From: Megalonaias nervosa
Taxonomy: Eukaryota > Mollusca > Bivalvia > Unionida > Unionidae
DNA length: 64,000 nucleotides
Assembly (NCBI GenBank): GCA_016617855.1
Contig: JAECUM010004430.1
Location: 1-64,000 of the forward strand
Direction of reading: 5' to 3'
A program made the position numbers and the translations under genes. Below the pieces are notes generated by a model, which was not told the origin of the DNA, did not search any database, and saw nothing but the letters and a program-made list of their open reading frames with translations. This document shows, piece after piece, positions 33,825-44,762 of the stretch. Each line of letters opens with the position of its first letter. The stretch's first letter is position 1.

Positions 33825-35865
33825 GTGAGCAAGAAATGAGTATGCTGCATGCATTGATGTACTACCGACAGTTTATAATCCTTCAAGTGATATCATTACC
33901 ATAACATTAATTTAACCTCTTGGTTATTTGAAACTTAGTCCATAAACTCCTTGAAATCATGGTACTAAGAAAGAACTTACTTTGTTTGAAATTTTTCAGG
34001 AAGTGTCTTTGAAAGATTGTTCCACCCAGGCATTTGTAATCAACATAACATTCATTTGTTTAATGCCGATGGCCTGAATTCATAAAATTTAAAACACTGT
34101 CAGTTTAATGGTCAGGTGTCTAACTAGTGATTTTCAAAATAACTTATTTCTTTTATTTCAACAGACCTTGTGTGACTTTCGAAATAACCTATTCACATTA
34201 TTTCTAACCTATCAAAACCAGTGTCATTGTGCCTTTTTATCATATTTTCTGCATGTATGCCACTTTCACCACATGACACACAGGTAATTTGCTATTTCTG
34301 ACCAGAGATTGTCTTACAGGAAGAAGTAGCGAAATTAAGTTTAGTGCACTTTTTTAGTTTTTATTTTGTTTTCTTTTTATTGTTAAAATCAGTGATGTTA
34401 AATAAAATTTTAAGAAGAGCTCAGATTATTCCTGCAGTAATATATAATTTTTCCATGTGCTTCAGCATTTCTGTTTTTCATTTCAACCATTATTTCTTGA
34501 GTGCAGTAAGATTTCTCAAGGTACACTTTCATTTTTGTATATAGGTGCCTTGTAAACACAGCATGTATTATTTATGAACTTATTCAGCACAGTACCATAC
34601 AAAGCTACAACAACTCGGACATCCTTACCTTGGTTTGACTCTACTACAAATGATTTGGCAGCCACTCAAACATTGATCTTAATGATTGCATATTGTATTT
34701 GGGCAGGTGTCCAGTATGAATTTCACAGTATATTTGATAAAGGCTTAAAAAGAGTGTGAGATTTATTGATACCACAGCATAAGCATGTAACCTGTACAAA
34801 TAGTAAACAGTGATTAATAGTGCTCATGGAAAAAACACGGGGCAATTTTACATACAGTTGTCTTATCTATTAGGCTATTAAATGGTAAAGATAGCAGCAT
34901 AATGGTGTATGTATTCACATTATTTAATTGACATAAAAGAACTGACTTTAAATTACAGTCATAGTGAGGTCATTCGACTTTGTACTCCACAGGAGTTTGT
35001 ATCATTGCTAACAGTTTTCCTACAAATCATGCATGTACTTTATAATCCTAGTACATGTATGATTGTAGGTAAATTGTAAGCAATGGTATGAGCCTCTGGT
35101 CTTGGTTGACAACACTGTAGCTGTTGACTTTGTATTATCAAATTACGAGTCCTTCAGTCATTGTTCTGGAATAGCCCAGTAGGCTAATTTACATAGGTAG
35201 AGTAGACAACTCCAATTTGTTTGAAGTTAGGTAAACTGGTAAATGAAAAATAATGTATGTTGAAGAAATAAATTTAGTTATATATCTCTGCCTTGAACAA
35301 AAATGTTTAAGTCATCTTTTTTTAAAATTATTGGTTATTTTGTTATCAGTGGCCACATTTTTGGGTGCCTGGGGGAGTAGGAGTGTACTGGATATGCATG
35401 TTATTATTTTATTAGTTTGAAAAGATGAGAGATTTCATAGTTGAAGGGAAAATGTCAAATTGCAGCTCTCATTCAGGGATGAAATCATCTGTAAATGGAT
35501 TCAAGCCCAGCAAAACTAATTTAAGAACTCTGGTTGACCTTTTAATGGAGTCTGACTCTATGAAACATGTTAGGGATGTTGGTATATTTATTTTTCACAT
35601 ACTGCAAACACTGTAGAAATCAGATATTTTAGAGTAAGGGACCTATGATGTAATTTCATGGGGTAGGCTTTGGTAAATCTTTTGCCTGAAAATTTGCCTG
35701 CTCACAAATAGCTGTAAAAAAAAATTATCATATAATTGTATCATGTCAGTCTAAGACGTTGGTTAGAAAAATAGTGTTAGATTTAAAAAGTTCTATTAAA
35801 ATTCCTAGTGAGAAAGAATATTAAATGGTCTCATAGGCCATAATAAACATAGCAACACCACTGTG
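33825..35865. other. DNA after NAA20 exon 4, no exon 5 found
   Basis: I looked for the expected continuation (a Gly-Gly-Phe-Phe-Val-Asp-Leu-Phe block) and did not find it here or later in the window. Only AT-rich sequence and short open frames are present. Confidence 0.5.
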
Positions 35866-35869
35866 TATA

Positions 35870-36830
35870 CTAACTGCTTTTTTGTTGCGACACAGCCAAG
35901 CATTTAATAAATGAACTTGAATTTTAAATTGAAACAAAATCATTTACCTCTTTCCTCATGCAACATAGTTATAATCCCCTTTTCAGATATTACTTGAATA
36001 TTAAGATGCCACATCTTTACTTAACCATATAATTTTTTACACTTTACCCTAAGTAAAAGAAATTAAAAATATGTGCATTTCAGTCAGGTGATCTTGGTTC
36101 TCATTTGATTTTAATAACTTCAAAATGTCACTTAAAAAATAACTTCTTTTTCTGTTGTAACATGGGCAGGGTTTTTAATGTATAATTTTAAATTAACTAA
36201 AATAAATTACCTCTATTCTCATGCAGCATCATTCTAAACCTCTTCTTCAAACATTACTTATTTACTTATATTTAAATTTATTTTGACATGTCTGATCTTT
36301 GCTCAACCAAGTTATTTTCAAAGAACTGCTTTTCAAAAATAACTTGTTCTTGGTCTGTTAAGGGTTTGGACCTGATTGTGAGATAAATTTTTGCACTTCA
36401 TAACAAAATTAACTTCCTTTTTGTTGCAACACAGCCAAGATTCTAATATATCATGTTGACAGTTTTGTTTCAGGTGTCCTAGTCTAACATATGATTTTGA
36501 AATTTGAAAATTTCATTACCTAAAGTAAAAAGAAAAGAAAATAAATACCACTCAGCTACTCAGGGTTCTAGCCTGACTTTGAGATAAATGTTACATTTCA
36601 TTAAATGAAATAACTTTTTGTTGCAGCAAGGACAGGGTTCTAAAATGCGATTTTGAAATTTTGTATTTAATTAAAATAAATCGCCTCCTTTTTCATGCAG
36701 TATAGTTCTAATCACATATCACTTCTTCAGACATTACTTCAATATATTTAATGATCTCAGATCATTAATCAACCAAATTATTTCAGAGGGATGCTTTTAA
36801 AAAAATGAGTTATTTTTCTTTTGTTCTCAG
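35870..36830. repeat. Degenerate tandem array, ~265-bp unit, about four copies
   Basis: A marker block of the form TAACT-T/C-x-TTTTTGTTGC followed by ACAGCCAAG or a variant recurs near 35873, 36138, 36409 and 36610. A second block of the form TACCTC-T-x-TCATGCA-x-CAT recurs near 35944, 36209 and 36683. A third, ACATTACTT or ATATTACTT preceded by TTCAGA or TTCAAA, recurs near 35984, 36250 and 36732. Spacing is about 265-275 bp for most intervals. No coding frame is maintained. Confidence 0.7.
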
Positions 36831-36859
36831 TCTTATTAAGATGCGTTCTACAGTGCAGC

Positions 36860-37200
36860 TCACGTATTTTCAGAATCCCATACATCGCAGTTAGGGTGGG
36901 CATGCAAGGAGAGGATTAAGAAAAATCCCTCCACCATCTGTCCGCATGAGTGAGGGAGTTACTGCGGTGGCTTGCGGAGAAATGCTCTGCACACCATGCT
37001 TTCTTATGGGGTTGCTGGTGATGATCACCATTGAGTGGATGTGGTGTCTATCAAATGGGCGTGGTTTTCTGTGTATGACACCTGTAGGCATGCTCTTTAG
37101 AGGTTCATGGAGAGACAGGCATCAATTTATCTACATCATTATCAGATGATTCTACACATTTCCTAGTTCTAATGATGATAATGTAATAGATATACAGTTG
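36860..37200 (+). repeat. Dispersed repeat A, copy 2
   Basis: The repeat matches 13195-13560 in order: AGAGGATTAAGAAAAATCCC, GAGTGGATGTGGTGTC, AAATGGGCGTGGTTTTCTGT, GGCATGCTCTTTAGAGGTTC, TATCAGATGATTCTACACAT, GATGATAATGTAATAGATAT. It lies immediately upstream of the 5' LTR of gypsy-like copy 1. Confidence 0.75.
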
Positions 37201-37304
37201 TACCCCTCTTTTATGGCCACCCATTCTGCACCGGGAAAGTGGCCATATAAGACAGGTGACCTTTCCAGAGGGGGACTATATTTGTGAGATGTGTATGTAT
37301 ATGT

Positions 37305-38229
37305 TGTTACATATCTGTAATTTAATTACTTGTGTTTTAGTTTTTAAATTCGTTCTTATTTTATTTTTTGTTTCATTACATTTTATTGTAATGATTATTT
37401 TCACGGGATTTGTTGTTTTTAAAAAAAATATCAGTCTGATTAGAACGTAACAGTATGGCTTAAGCACTATTTTTAGTTCACTTTGGTTCATAGATTTTGT
37501 AAACATCGAGTGAAAACGATTCATTTTTGGCCCGCGTGTTAGCTAATTTGTAAACAGCCTTTCTTTTTTATTTCTCCAGCGTGAGAATCTGATTCTTAGA
37601 TAGGGCTATTCTTGCCTACGTGTTAAATGGCATTTTTTTTTACTGTGCTGTTCAAATTAGTGGTCACGTAACCCGTCATGTGAGCCACCATGTGATCTAA
37701 AATCGCGGCTTAAAACAGCCAGTTGGTAGTAGATTTATTTATTCAGTCATATTTTAAACCTTGAGGGCTCAAGAGGTTTTTATTGTTGTTGCCAGTTTGT
37801 TTTGAAGTTCATCTATTTTTTGGAATTTAATAATTTATTCTCTGGAAAACGACACAAGTGCTTTTCTTTATGAAAATTCTGGGAAAAAGACATTCAGTGG
37901 AAATTTATTCTTTAATTCTAAACAGAACATCATAAATTGTTCTTCAACGAGGAATTGTTGCCATTAGTACAACGACCTCATCTGACGTCATCGCCTTCCA
38001 TATTGGAACGTCATCAAGATTCGAACCTGGATTCAATTAGAACCGTTTAGTGATAGGACTTATATTTTTCAATTCTAGGATTAATATTTGGATTATATTC
38101 ACAAACCGTAAATCCTATTTCATATTTTTATCTTGTTTTCTAGGGAAATAAATTATTTTGTGAAAATTTACAAAATCTGTTGACTTCACTCTTTTCTTTT
38201 GTTACATTTGTGCAAGCCTACATGTAACA
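37305..38229 (+). repeat. 5' LTR of Gmr1-like gypsy copy 1
   Basis: It starts TGTTACATAT and ends ACATGTAACA, giving perfect 8-bp inverted ends (TGTTACAT/ATGTAACA). It aligns end to end with 44763-45687, and both are 925 bp by my boundaries. Differences are scattered substitutions and small indels, such as extra sequence around CTATTACCAAGGTC in the 3' copy. I found no matching 4-6 bp target duplication: TATGT lies before the 5' LTR and TAAAG after the 3' LTR. Confidence 0.9.
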
Positions 38230-38238
38230 GAAGAAAAT

Positions 38239-38256
38239 TGGGGGCTCACAAGGGAT
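38239..38256 (+). other. Primer-binding site resembling tRNA-Pro
   Basis: TGGGGGCTCACAAGGGAT begins 9 bp after the 5' LTR. It matches 14 of 18 positions of the classic tRNA-Pro primer site as I know it (TGGGGGCTC then ...GGGAT), with the four mismatches contiguous in the middle. This is consistent with priming by tRNA-Pro or a related tRNA. Confidence 0.65.
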
Positions 38257-38409
38257 ATATGAATCTTGGTTAAATATTTCAGAAAACTGTTTTTTGAAAT
38301 TTAAGTTCCCCTTGTTTTTAAATCCCAAGTACTATTTTACATTTTGTTTGAAATCTTTAGTGAAAACAACAGGCTTTCATTGACAGTGTCATTAAAAGTG
38401 GAGACTTTT

Positions 38410-38739
38410 CTTTCTAGTCCTACTCAGGAGCAGTTGGATAGTTTGAAAAAAAGATGAGTTACATGAACTTGCCAGAAAATATGATCTTTCTGAAGCAAAA
38501 TCTTCCTTAACGAAGCAAGAAATTAAAAACATTTTGATTCAGTATTTGGTAGAGAAGAATGTTTTTGATAAAAGTATTTTGGCTTCGGTCAGTAAGTCTG
38601 TATCAGACTGACATAAAGGAATTAAAAATGAAATACAAGATGGAATTGGAGTTAAAGAAGCTCGAGCTTCAGAAAGAGGAAAGAGAGAAACAATTGCAGT
38701 TGCAATTAGAAGAAAAGCAATTGCAATTGTAATTTGAGA

Positions 38740-38741
<2 letters not shown>
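38410..38741 (+). pseudogene. gag N-terminal part, gypsy copy 1
   Basis: The reading, with one frameshift near 38450, gives DELHELARKYDLSEAKSSLT and then KQEIKN. It continues into a Glu/Lys/Leu/Gln-rich coiled-coil stretch (E-L-K-K-L-E-L-Q-K-E-E-R-E-K-Q). This is the SAP-like then coiled-coil start seen in this type of invertebrate and fish gypsy gag. It is cut at 38741 by an inserted LINE, and the coiled coil resumes after 40571. Gag forms the virus-like particle. Confidence 0.75.
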
Positions 38742-38778
<37 letters not shown>

Positions 38779-40571
38779 GACTTTGTATAGTGCCTAATCT
38801 TTAGAAGCGCTAAGCGCTTTACATCATTTGACAACACTTAAAAAAAACATATATAATGATATGATTACAAAAATAAAAACAAACACCACGAAATTAGAAA
38901 ACAGAAAACATGCTGTAAATATTTAAGGTAAGGAAACATTATTAGGTCTTTAAGTCTGTTCTTGCAGTTGAAATAGGTGAGTTTTAAGAGCGCTCTTGAA
39001 TGAGATCAGTGTCTTTGTGTCTAAGTTCAGTGGGCAATTCGTTCCATGTTGCAGGACCCTGGTATGCAAAAGAACATTGTCCATATGATTTCATTTTCAT
39101 AGTGGGAATAATGAGAATATGAATGTCAGAAGAGGAGTGTAAGTATCTTGCTGGTGTGTAAATATGGGTGAGGTCGGATAGGTATGTTGGACTGGAGCCC
39201 GTCAGAGAAACGTAGCACAGAGAACAAATTTTGTGTTTAATTCTGGATTGAATGGATAGCCAGTGTAGGCTACAGAGCAGGGGGGGAGGCGTGCTCTGAT
39301 CGTGGTACTCTAAGGATGATCCGAGAAGCTGTGTTTTGAACTTTTTGAAGTTTCTAGAGTAGATATTGAGACGAACCAGATAGAACTGAGTTACAATAGT
39401 CCAGTCTTGAAAATACTAAGGAACACACAAATGTTTTAGTGGCATCAACTGAAAGATACTTGCGAATGGAGCTGATGCGTCTCAGCTCAAGATATGCAGC
39501 CTTGCATATGTTCATGACATGTTGATGCAATGAGAGAGTACTGTCGAGAGTAATACCTAGGTTTCATACTGACTGAGTGAATTTAATGTTGGTTTTGCTG
39601 ATATTTATTGTCTGAGGTAAAGGATGTGAATGAGAAAGTCTTTGTGTCTTCAGTTTTATCATCATTCTTCTGCAGCTTGTTACATGTCATCCATGATTTC
39701 ACATCGGAAATGCACCTCTCTACACCTTGGATGGCAGCTTCAACTTCAGTTGGGTGGCTAGATTTGTATATTTGGTTGTCATCAGCATACAGTTGGTGAG
39801 TGTGTATGTGTGTGTGTGTGATTTGGATTTTTAACGTAGCTTTAACAAATTTTCAGTCATATCGCTATGATGTCTGCAGTGTGGCAGTTTATAGTGATGT
39901 CTAGCACTGGGGCATCATGCCGCAGACATGTAGCATGATGTCCCACCCAGTCATATTATCCTGACACCAGGTCGACCAGTCCTAACACTAATCTCTTAAT
40001 GCTGAGCACCAAGCGAGGCAGCTGTTAGTACCATTTTTGTAAGTCTTTGGTATGACTCGGCCGAGGATCGAACCCATGACCTCCTGCATCCAAGGCGGAC
40101 GCTCCAACCACTAGGCCACCGGAGCTACAATTGGTGAGACACTGGATGATGATCTATGACACTTGAGAGTGGCTGAGTGTATAGAATGAAGAGAACAGGT
40201 CCAACAACAGACCCCTGTGGAACACCAAAACATAGATCAACTGGGCTGGAGTGTTTTCCATTTGTGGACACAATTTGTGTCCTGTTGAGCAAGTAGGACT
40301 TGAACCATAGTAAGGCCGTATCGTGAATGCCAAATACATGCTGGAGACGGTGAAGTAATATATCATGGTCTATTGTGTCAAATGCTGCAGGCAAGTCAAG
40401 GAGAGTGAGGACTGTAATCTTTCCGCTATCCAAACCAGAGAGAAGATCATTAACTACTTTCAGAATAGTAGTTTCAGTACTGTGGCAAGGGCGATATACA
40501 GACTGTACTTGCTAAAAAGACTGTTTGAATTCAGATGAGATACGAGTTGGGATAGAACTACTTTTTTCTAA
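38742..40571 (-). mobile_element. 5'-truncated L2-like LINE inserted in gypsy gag
   Basis: The element is on the - strand, with its 5' end near 40571 and its 3' end at an ATT-repeat tail (38742-38774 on this strand). RT pieces are TVLTLLDLPAAFDTIDHDIL (about 40350-40420), FGVPQGSVVGPVLFILYTQP (about 40180-40240) and, after an inserted SINE, YADDNQIYKS (39760-39790). The C-terminal region includes L-H-W-L-S-I-Q-S-R-I (about 39250) and GPATWNELPTELRHKDTD (about 39000-39060). The 3' UTR has TAAAGCGCTTAGCGCTTCTA, as in L2-like tails. A short candidate duplication GAGAAA flanks it (38736-38741 and 40572-40577). Confidence 0.85.
39801..40125 (-). mobile_element. tRNA-derived SINE inserted in the LINE
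   Basis: The - strand begins GCTCCGGTGGCCTAGTGGTT, containing a pol III A box (TGGCCTAGTGG). About 40 bp later comes GGGTTCGATCCTCGGC, a B box. Together they form a tRNA-like head of about 75 bp. A conserved-looking body follows (GACTGGTCGACCTGGTGTCA, ATAATATGACTGGGTGGG), then a TG/CA-repeat tail. It is flanked by a 13-bp target duplication with one mismatch: TACAGTTGGTGAG at 39788-39800 and TACAATTGGTGAG at 40126-40138. The body resembles SINEs reported from molluscs and other lophotrochozoans, but I cannot assign the family. Confidence 0.9.
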
Positions 40572-41460
40572 GAGAAAGAGGAGAGAGAGAGAGAGAGAGA
40601 CTGGAAAGAGAATGATAAACAAATGAAATTGCAATTTGAGAAAGAGGAGAGAGAGAGACAGGAGAGGGAGAAAGATAAACAAATGCAGTTACAATTTGAA
40701 GAGAGGGAGAGAGAGAGACAGATGCAAATACAAAAAGAGAAGGATAAAAGGGAATTTCAAATTAAAATGAAAGAAATGGAGCTGGCAAGTGAAAAGCACG
40801 ATCTCACTTCACATACAAATTCAAGTTTTGACATTACAAAAAATATTAGGCTAGTCCCCCCTTTTAGCGAAAAGGAAGTAGATCAATATTTTCTTTATTT
40901 TGAAAAAGTTGCTGAAAATTTGAAATGGCCAAGGGAGTATTGGACTCAATTATTACAGTGTGAACTTTTTGGCAAAACTCAGAAAATCTATGCATCCCTG
41001 TCAGTTCATCAAAGTGCTATGATTTGGTTAAGGACTGTATCTTAAAGGGTTATGTGTTAGTCCCTGAGGCTTATCGGCAAAAATTTAGGAACTATAAAAA
41101 AGAAGCTGGACAAACTCATGTCGAATTTGCAAGAGAAAAATAGCAGTTATTTGAGAGATGGTGCTTAGCCAAGAAAGTTGAACATGATTATGAAAGTCTC
41201 AAACAACTTGTATTACTTGAAGAGTTCAAAAACTGTGTCCATTGTGACATTAAGACTCATCTTGAAGAGCATAAGATCCAAACCTTGGAAAATGCTGCTC
41301 TTGCTGCTGATGAGTATTCTTTAGTTCATAAAGTTCCTGTTGTAAGCAAATCATTCACTCAGCAGTCTACTGGTAGAAAGGTATTTCAGCCTGATACGAC
41401 TCCTTCTAAAACTCAATCTGGCACAACTTTTAAAAATCAAGCTTCTGACAAACTTGATTG
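40572..41460 (+). pseudogene. gag central part, gypsy copy 1
   Basis: A Glu/Arg-rich coiled coil, partly expanded as a (GA)n microsatellite at 40581-40603, leads into a run of K-x-x-M-x-L-Q-F-E repeats. Then comes the conserved gag core: ITKNIRLVPPFSEKEVDQYF, LYFEKVAENLKWPREYWTQL, and LLQCELFGKTQKIY. Past a frameshift near 41020 it continues with a V-P-E-A-Y-R-Q-K-F block (41065) and T-H-V-E-F-A (41120). The 140-residue open frame 40623-41045 is the longest intact piece. In-frame stops, such as one near 41142, show it is dead. Confidence 0.85.
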
Positions 41461-41469
41461 AAAATCCTT

Positions 41470-41545
41470 GTCTATTCCTACGTGTACCTATTGCAAGAAA
41501 AGAAGGACACATTATTTCTGATTGCTTCAAATTGAAACATAAGCA
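41470..41545 (+). pseudogene. gag zinc knuckle, gypsy copy 1
   Basis: CTYCKK followed after a +1 shift by EGHIISDCFKLKHK gives the C-x2-C-x4-H-x4-C knuckle that binds RNA. One extra A in an A-rich run causes the frameshift. Confidence 0.75.
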
Positions 41546-41649
41546 TCAGAATCAAGATAGCCCTATCCCAAATGCTCTTATTTCTAAGAGGTCAAGGTCA
41601 CAGTCATGTATTGAAAACAATACATTTGGTGGGTCTCAAAAACCCCCGT

Positions 41650-41995
41650 CTGATTTTATTATGGAGAATTATGAACCATTTATGTCGAAGGGTTCTATAT
41701 CACTCTTGGGTGATTTGGCCAATCCTATCCCTATTAAAATTTTAAGGGATACAGGAGCTTCTCAGAGTCTTTTATTATCAGGTAGTTTGCCTTTTTCTGA
41801 GAAGTCCAGTTTTAATGAGTTTGTTCTTATTCAGGGAGTAGAGTGCAGCTTTGTTAATGTTCTTCTCCATTCTATAAATTTGTCATCAGACTTAGTTTCA
41901 GGACCTGTGACAGTTGGTATAGTATATTCTTTACCCGTTGAGGGCATTCAGTTATATTCTAGGCAACGACCTAGCTGGGGACAAGGTTGTGGTTA
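41650..41995 (+). pseudogene. Aspartic protease domain, gypsy copy 1
   Basis: Within the 180-residue open frame 41454-41996, the sequence IPIKILRDTGASQSLLLSG holds the D-T-G-A catalytic triad of retroviral-type proteases at about 41748-41759. After it come a hydrophobic flap-like region (V-L-I-Q-G-V-E-C) and G-P-V-T-V-G-I. The protease matures the polyprotein. The frame breaks at 41997. Integrase, not RT, follows. Confidence 0.85.
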
Positions 41996-42089
41996 ATCCA
42001 CTTGTAACTGACAAGTCTTCTTTGGATCAGAAAGTTGATCCTATTGAAAAGAATACCCTGATTTATACCCAGCTTGTGCAGTTACCAGA

Positions 42090-43105
42090 GCTATGGCAAA
42101 GAATGCTCTTGAGAATGATTTTGATAAGGAAAGTATTCCTTTAGCTGACACATGTATTGGTCAGGCTTTTGATGAGGTCACTTTCACTCCTTATTTGGAT
42201 CAATTTAAAGGTATTGATCACAGTGATCCTCTTTTAACTACTCATTCTCTTTTATCTAATCAGGGTGACAAACGACAATCACTTGTCGTCGAACAGGAAA
42301 AAGATCCTGAGATCTCCTGTTTGTTTCAGACGGCCATTAATGAAATTGAAGCCACTGAAGTAACTGTCTGTTATTTCATTAAAAATGGAATTCTTATGAG
42401 AAAATGGAGACCTCCCGAGGTACCTGCTGGTGACTAGTGGTCAGTGAACTCTCAGATTGTAGTTCCAAAATCTTACAGGAAATACTTAGTTTGGCCCATG
42501 AAACTCCTCTGGCTGGTCATTTAGGGATAAAATAAAACTTATCACAAGATCTTGACACACTTTTTTTGGACAAAAATCAAAAGTGATGTTTGTAAATTTT
42601 GTAGCTCTTGTCATACTTGTCAGATGGTAGGAAAACCCAATCAGAAGATACCTAAGGCTCATCTGCAACCTATTCCTGCATTTGATGAACCATTTAGCAG
42701 AATTATGGTAGATTGTGTTGGTCCCTTACCTAAGACCAAGTCAGGCAACCAATATTTATTGACCATTATGTGTGCATCAACAAGATTCCCAGAGGCAATT
42801 CCTTTGAGTAATATTAAAAGCAAAACCATAGTAAAAGCTTTGATAAAGTCTTTTACTCAATTTTGCCTTCCCAAATTTGTCCAGTCTGGTCAAAGGTCAA
42901 ATTTTATGTCTGGAATTTTCCAGCTTGTTATGCTTGAATTTGACATCCAGCAATTCAAGTCAAAAGTGAAATTATGGTTTCACAAAACTTTAATTGAGAG
43001 AAGTTTTGAGTTTTGTAATAGAGTTCATTCTCTCTTGCTCATTCTTCAAAATTTTCTTCAAATTAGATTTTACGGCCCTTGCAAAGTTAAAGAAAATGAA
43101 TGAGT
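42090..43105 (+). pseudogene. Integrase, gypsy copy 1, located before the RT
   Basis: The zinc-binding part is split by frameshifts: A-H-E-T-P-L-A-G-H at 42497-42525, then CKFCSSCHTCQMVGKPNQKI at 42593-42650. The catalytic core follows, with FSRIMVDCVGPLPKTKSGNQ (first Asp at about 42712), a T-R-F-P-E-A-I-P block, then QSGQRSNFMS at about 42886. In that last block the usual S-D-Q-G second catalytic Asp is replaced by Gly. C-terminal remnants, a R-S-F-E-F block and F-Y-G-P-C-K-V, close the domain by 43100. Integrase joins element cDNA to the host chromosome. Its position between protease and RT is the Gmr1-type order. Confidence 0.85.
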
Positions 43106-43399
43106 TGAATTATAATGGTACTCTGATCTAAATAAATTAATGGAGTACTAGTATATTGAAAGAGATAGCCAAGTAAATCATGCAATTAATTTAGTTGTAC
43201 CCATCCCACCAAGTGAGGATTCAAGTGAAGAAATTCAATTGGACTCTGATGACCTTGGAACAACAAATCTTCGGAATTCGGAAGTTATGAAAATCTGGAC
43301 CAGAAACTTTTACATTTGCAACAACGAGAAAGGAATGAACTTAAACAGTTATTATTCAAATATGAGCACTTGTTTCCAGATATTCCTATGAGGACAAAC

Positions 43400-44125
43400 A
43401 AAATTTTTTCATGACGTTGAAATTGTAGATTCGAAACCTGTGAAACAACACCCATACAGGATGAACCCTCTCAAACAGGAATACTTGAGAAAGGAAATTC
43501 AGTATTTGCTGGAGAACGATTTCATAGCAAAAGTGATTGGAGTTCACCATGTATACTTGTTCCACAACGAGATAAAACTTTCCGCATGTGCACCAATTAT
43601 AGGATGGTGAATAGTGTGACAAAAACAGATTCATTTCCATTACCAAGAATCGATGACTGTGTTGATAAAATTGGAAATGCCAAGTATGTCAGCAGATTTG
43701 ACCCTCTGAAAGGATTTTGGCAAATTCCACTAAGGGAAATGGCAAAGGAAATTTCGGCGTTTGTGACTCCAGATGGACTCTATCAATGTAAAGTAATGCC
43801 ATTCGGGATGAAGTGTTCCCCAAGTACTTTTCAACACTTGATGAATATGATTACCTCTGGTCTAGATAATTGTGATGCTTACATTGATGATGTCATCATC
43901 TACAACAACACCTGGAAAGAACATCTTGCAATGATTCAGAAATTCTTGGACAGACTCACTGATGCAAATTTGACAATTAATTTATCTAAAAGTGAGTTTG
44001 GCTGTGCTTGTGTAACTTTTCTAGGACATATTGTGGGACATGGTCAAGTTAAACCTATAGATTCTAAGGTCAAGGCTATCTCTGATTTCCCTGTGCCTGT
44101 CAGTAAAAAGCAACTGATGTGATTT
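43400..44125 (+). pseudogene. Reverse transcriptase, gypsy copy 1
   Basis: The start (V-E-I-V-D-S-K-P-V-K-Q-H-P-Y-R) is in one frame at 43415-43460. After a shift the 178-residue open frame 43586-44122 carries most of the domain: MCTNYRMVNSVTKTDSFPLP, F-D-P-L-K-G-F-W-Q-I-P-L, MPFGMKCSPSTFQHLMN, and the catalytic YIDD at 43880-43891 followed by V-I-I-Y. It continues with LSKSEFGCACVTFLGHIVGH and ends at a stop at 44120. In sequence it is a Ty3/gypsy RT, not a copia RT, which makes the domain order notable. Confidence 0.92.
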
Positions 44126-44627
44126 TTGGGTATGGCCGTCTACTATCGGAAATTTTGTTCCAATTTTTCTAGTATTGTTGAACCCCTGACAAACTTGTTG
44201 AGTAAGAAAAACAGGTTTCTTTGGACTGAAAAATGTCAGGAGGCATTTGATAGGTTAAAAGCCATACTCAAGAGTGCACCAGTGTTGTGGTTGGAGCAGT
44301 ATTGATTCAAGAAGATATAAATGGTGTTGATCACCCTGTGTGCTGTTTCTCTAAAAAATTAAATAAGCACGAAAGAAATTACTCAACAATCGAGAAGGAA
44401 AGTTTGGTTTTAATATTGGCATTACAGCATTTTGAAGTTTACATTAATTCAGTCCCTTCTCCAGTTGTTGTGTTTAGTGATCACAACCCCTTACTTTCAT
44501 CGACAAGATGAAAAATAAAAATCAAAGATTATTAAGGTGGAGTTTGTTTTTGCAAGAATATAATCTTGACATCAGGCACATCAAAGGAAAAGGCAATATA
44601 ATTGCAGATGCACTTTCCCGTGTATAG
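44126..44627 (+). pseudogene. RNase H domain, gypsy copy 1
   Basis: The connection F-L-G-M-A-V-Y-Y-R-K-F-C follows the RT stop. Then come VGAVLIQEDINGVDHPVCCF (the D-A-S region before it is deleted), SKKLNKHERNYSTIEKESLV, LILALQHFEVYI, and V-V-V-F-S-D-H-N-P-L. After a stop near 44510, a shifted frame gives N-I-I-A-D-A-L-S-R-V at about 44595-44625, the usual end of the domain. Non-coding sequence then leads directly to the polypurine tract, so no integrase follows. Confidence 0.88.
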
Positions 44628-44754
44628 AAATATGATTTCATGTACACTTTATATACTGCATAAGAGTTTTCTTATGTAATTTTGTTTGATCTCATGTATA
44701 ATTTACATATGGTAAAAAGAAAGCTTTATTATATAAATCTTTCTTTTTCTTTAT

Positions 44755-44762
44755 GGGGGAAA
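44755..44762 (+). other. Polypurine tract, gypsy copy 1
   Basis: GGGGGAAA lies immediately before the TGTTACAT start of the 3' LTR, as expected for second-strand priming. Confidence 0.75.

Noticed and set aside
40052..40125. tRNA gene (A and B boxes present)
   Set aside because: It is the head of a 325-bp SINE with a tail and a 13-bp target duplication, not a functional tRNA gene.
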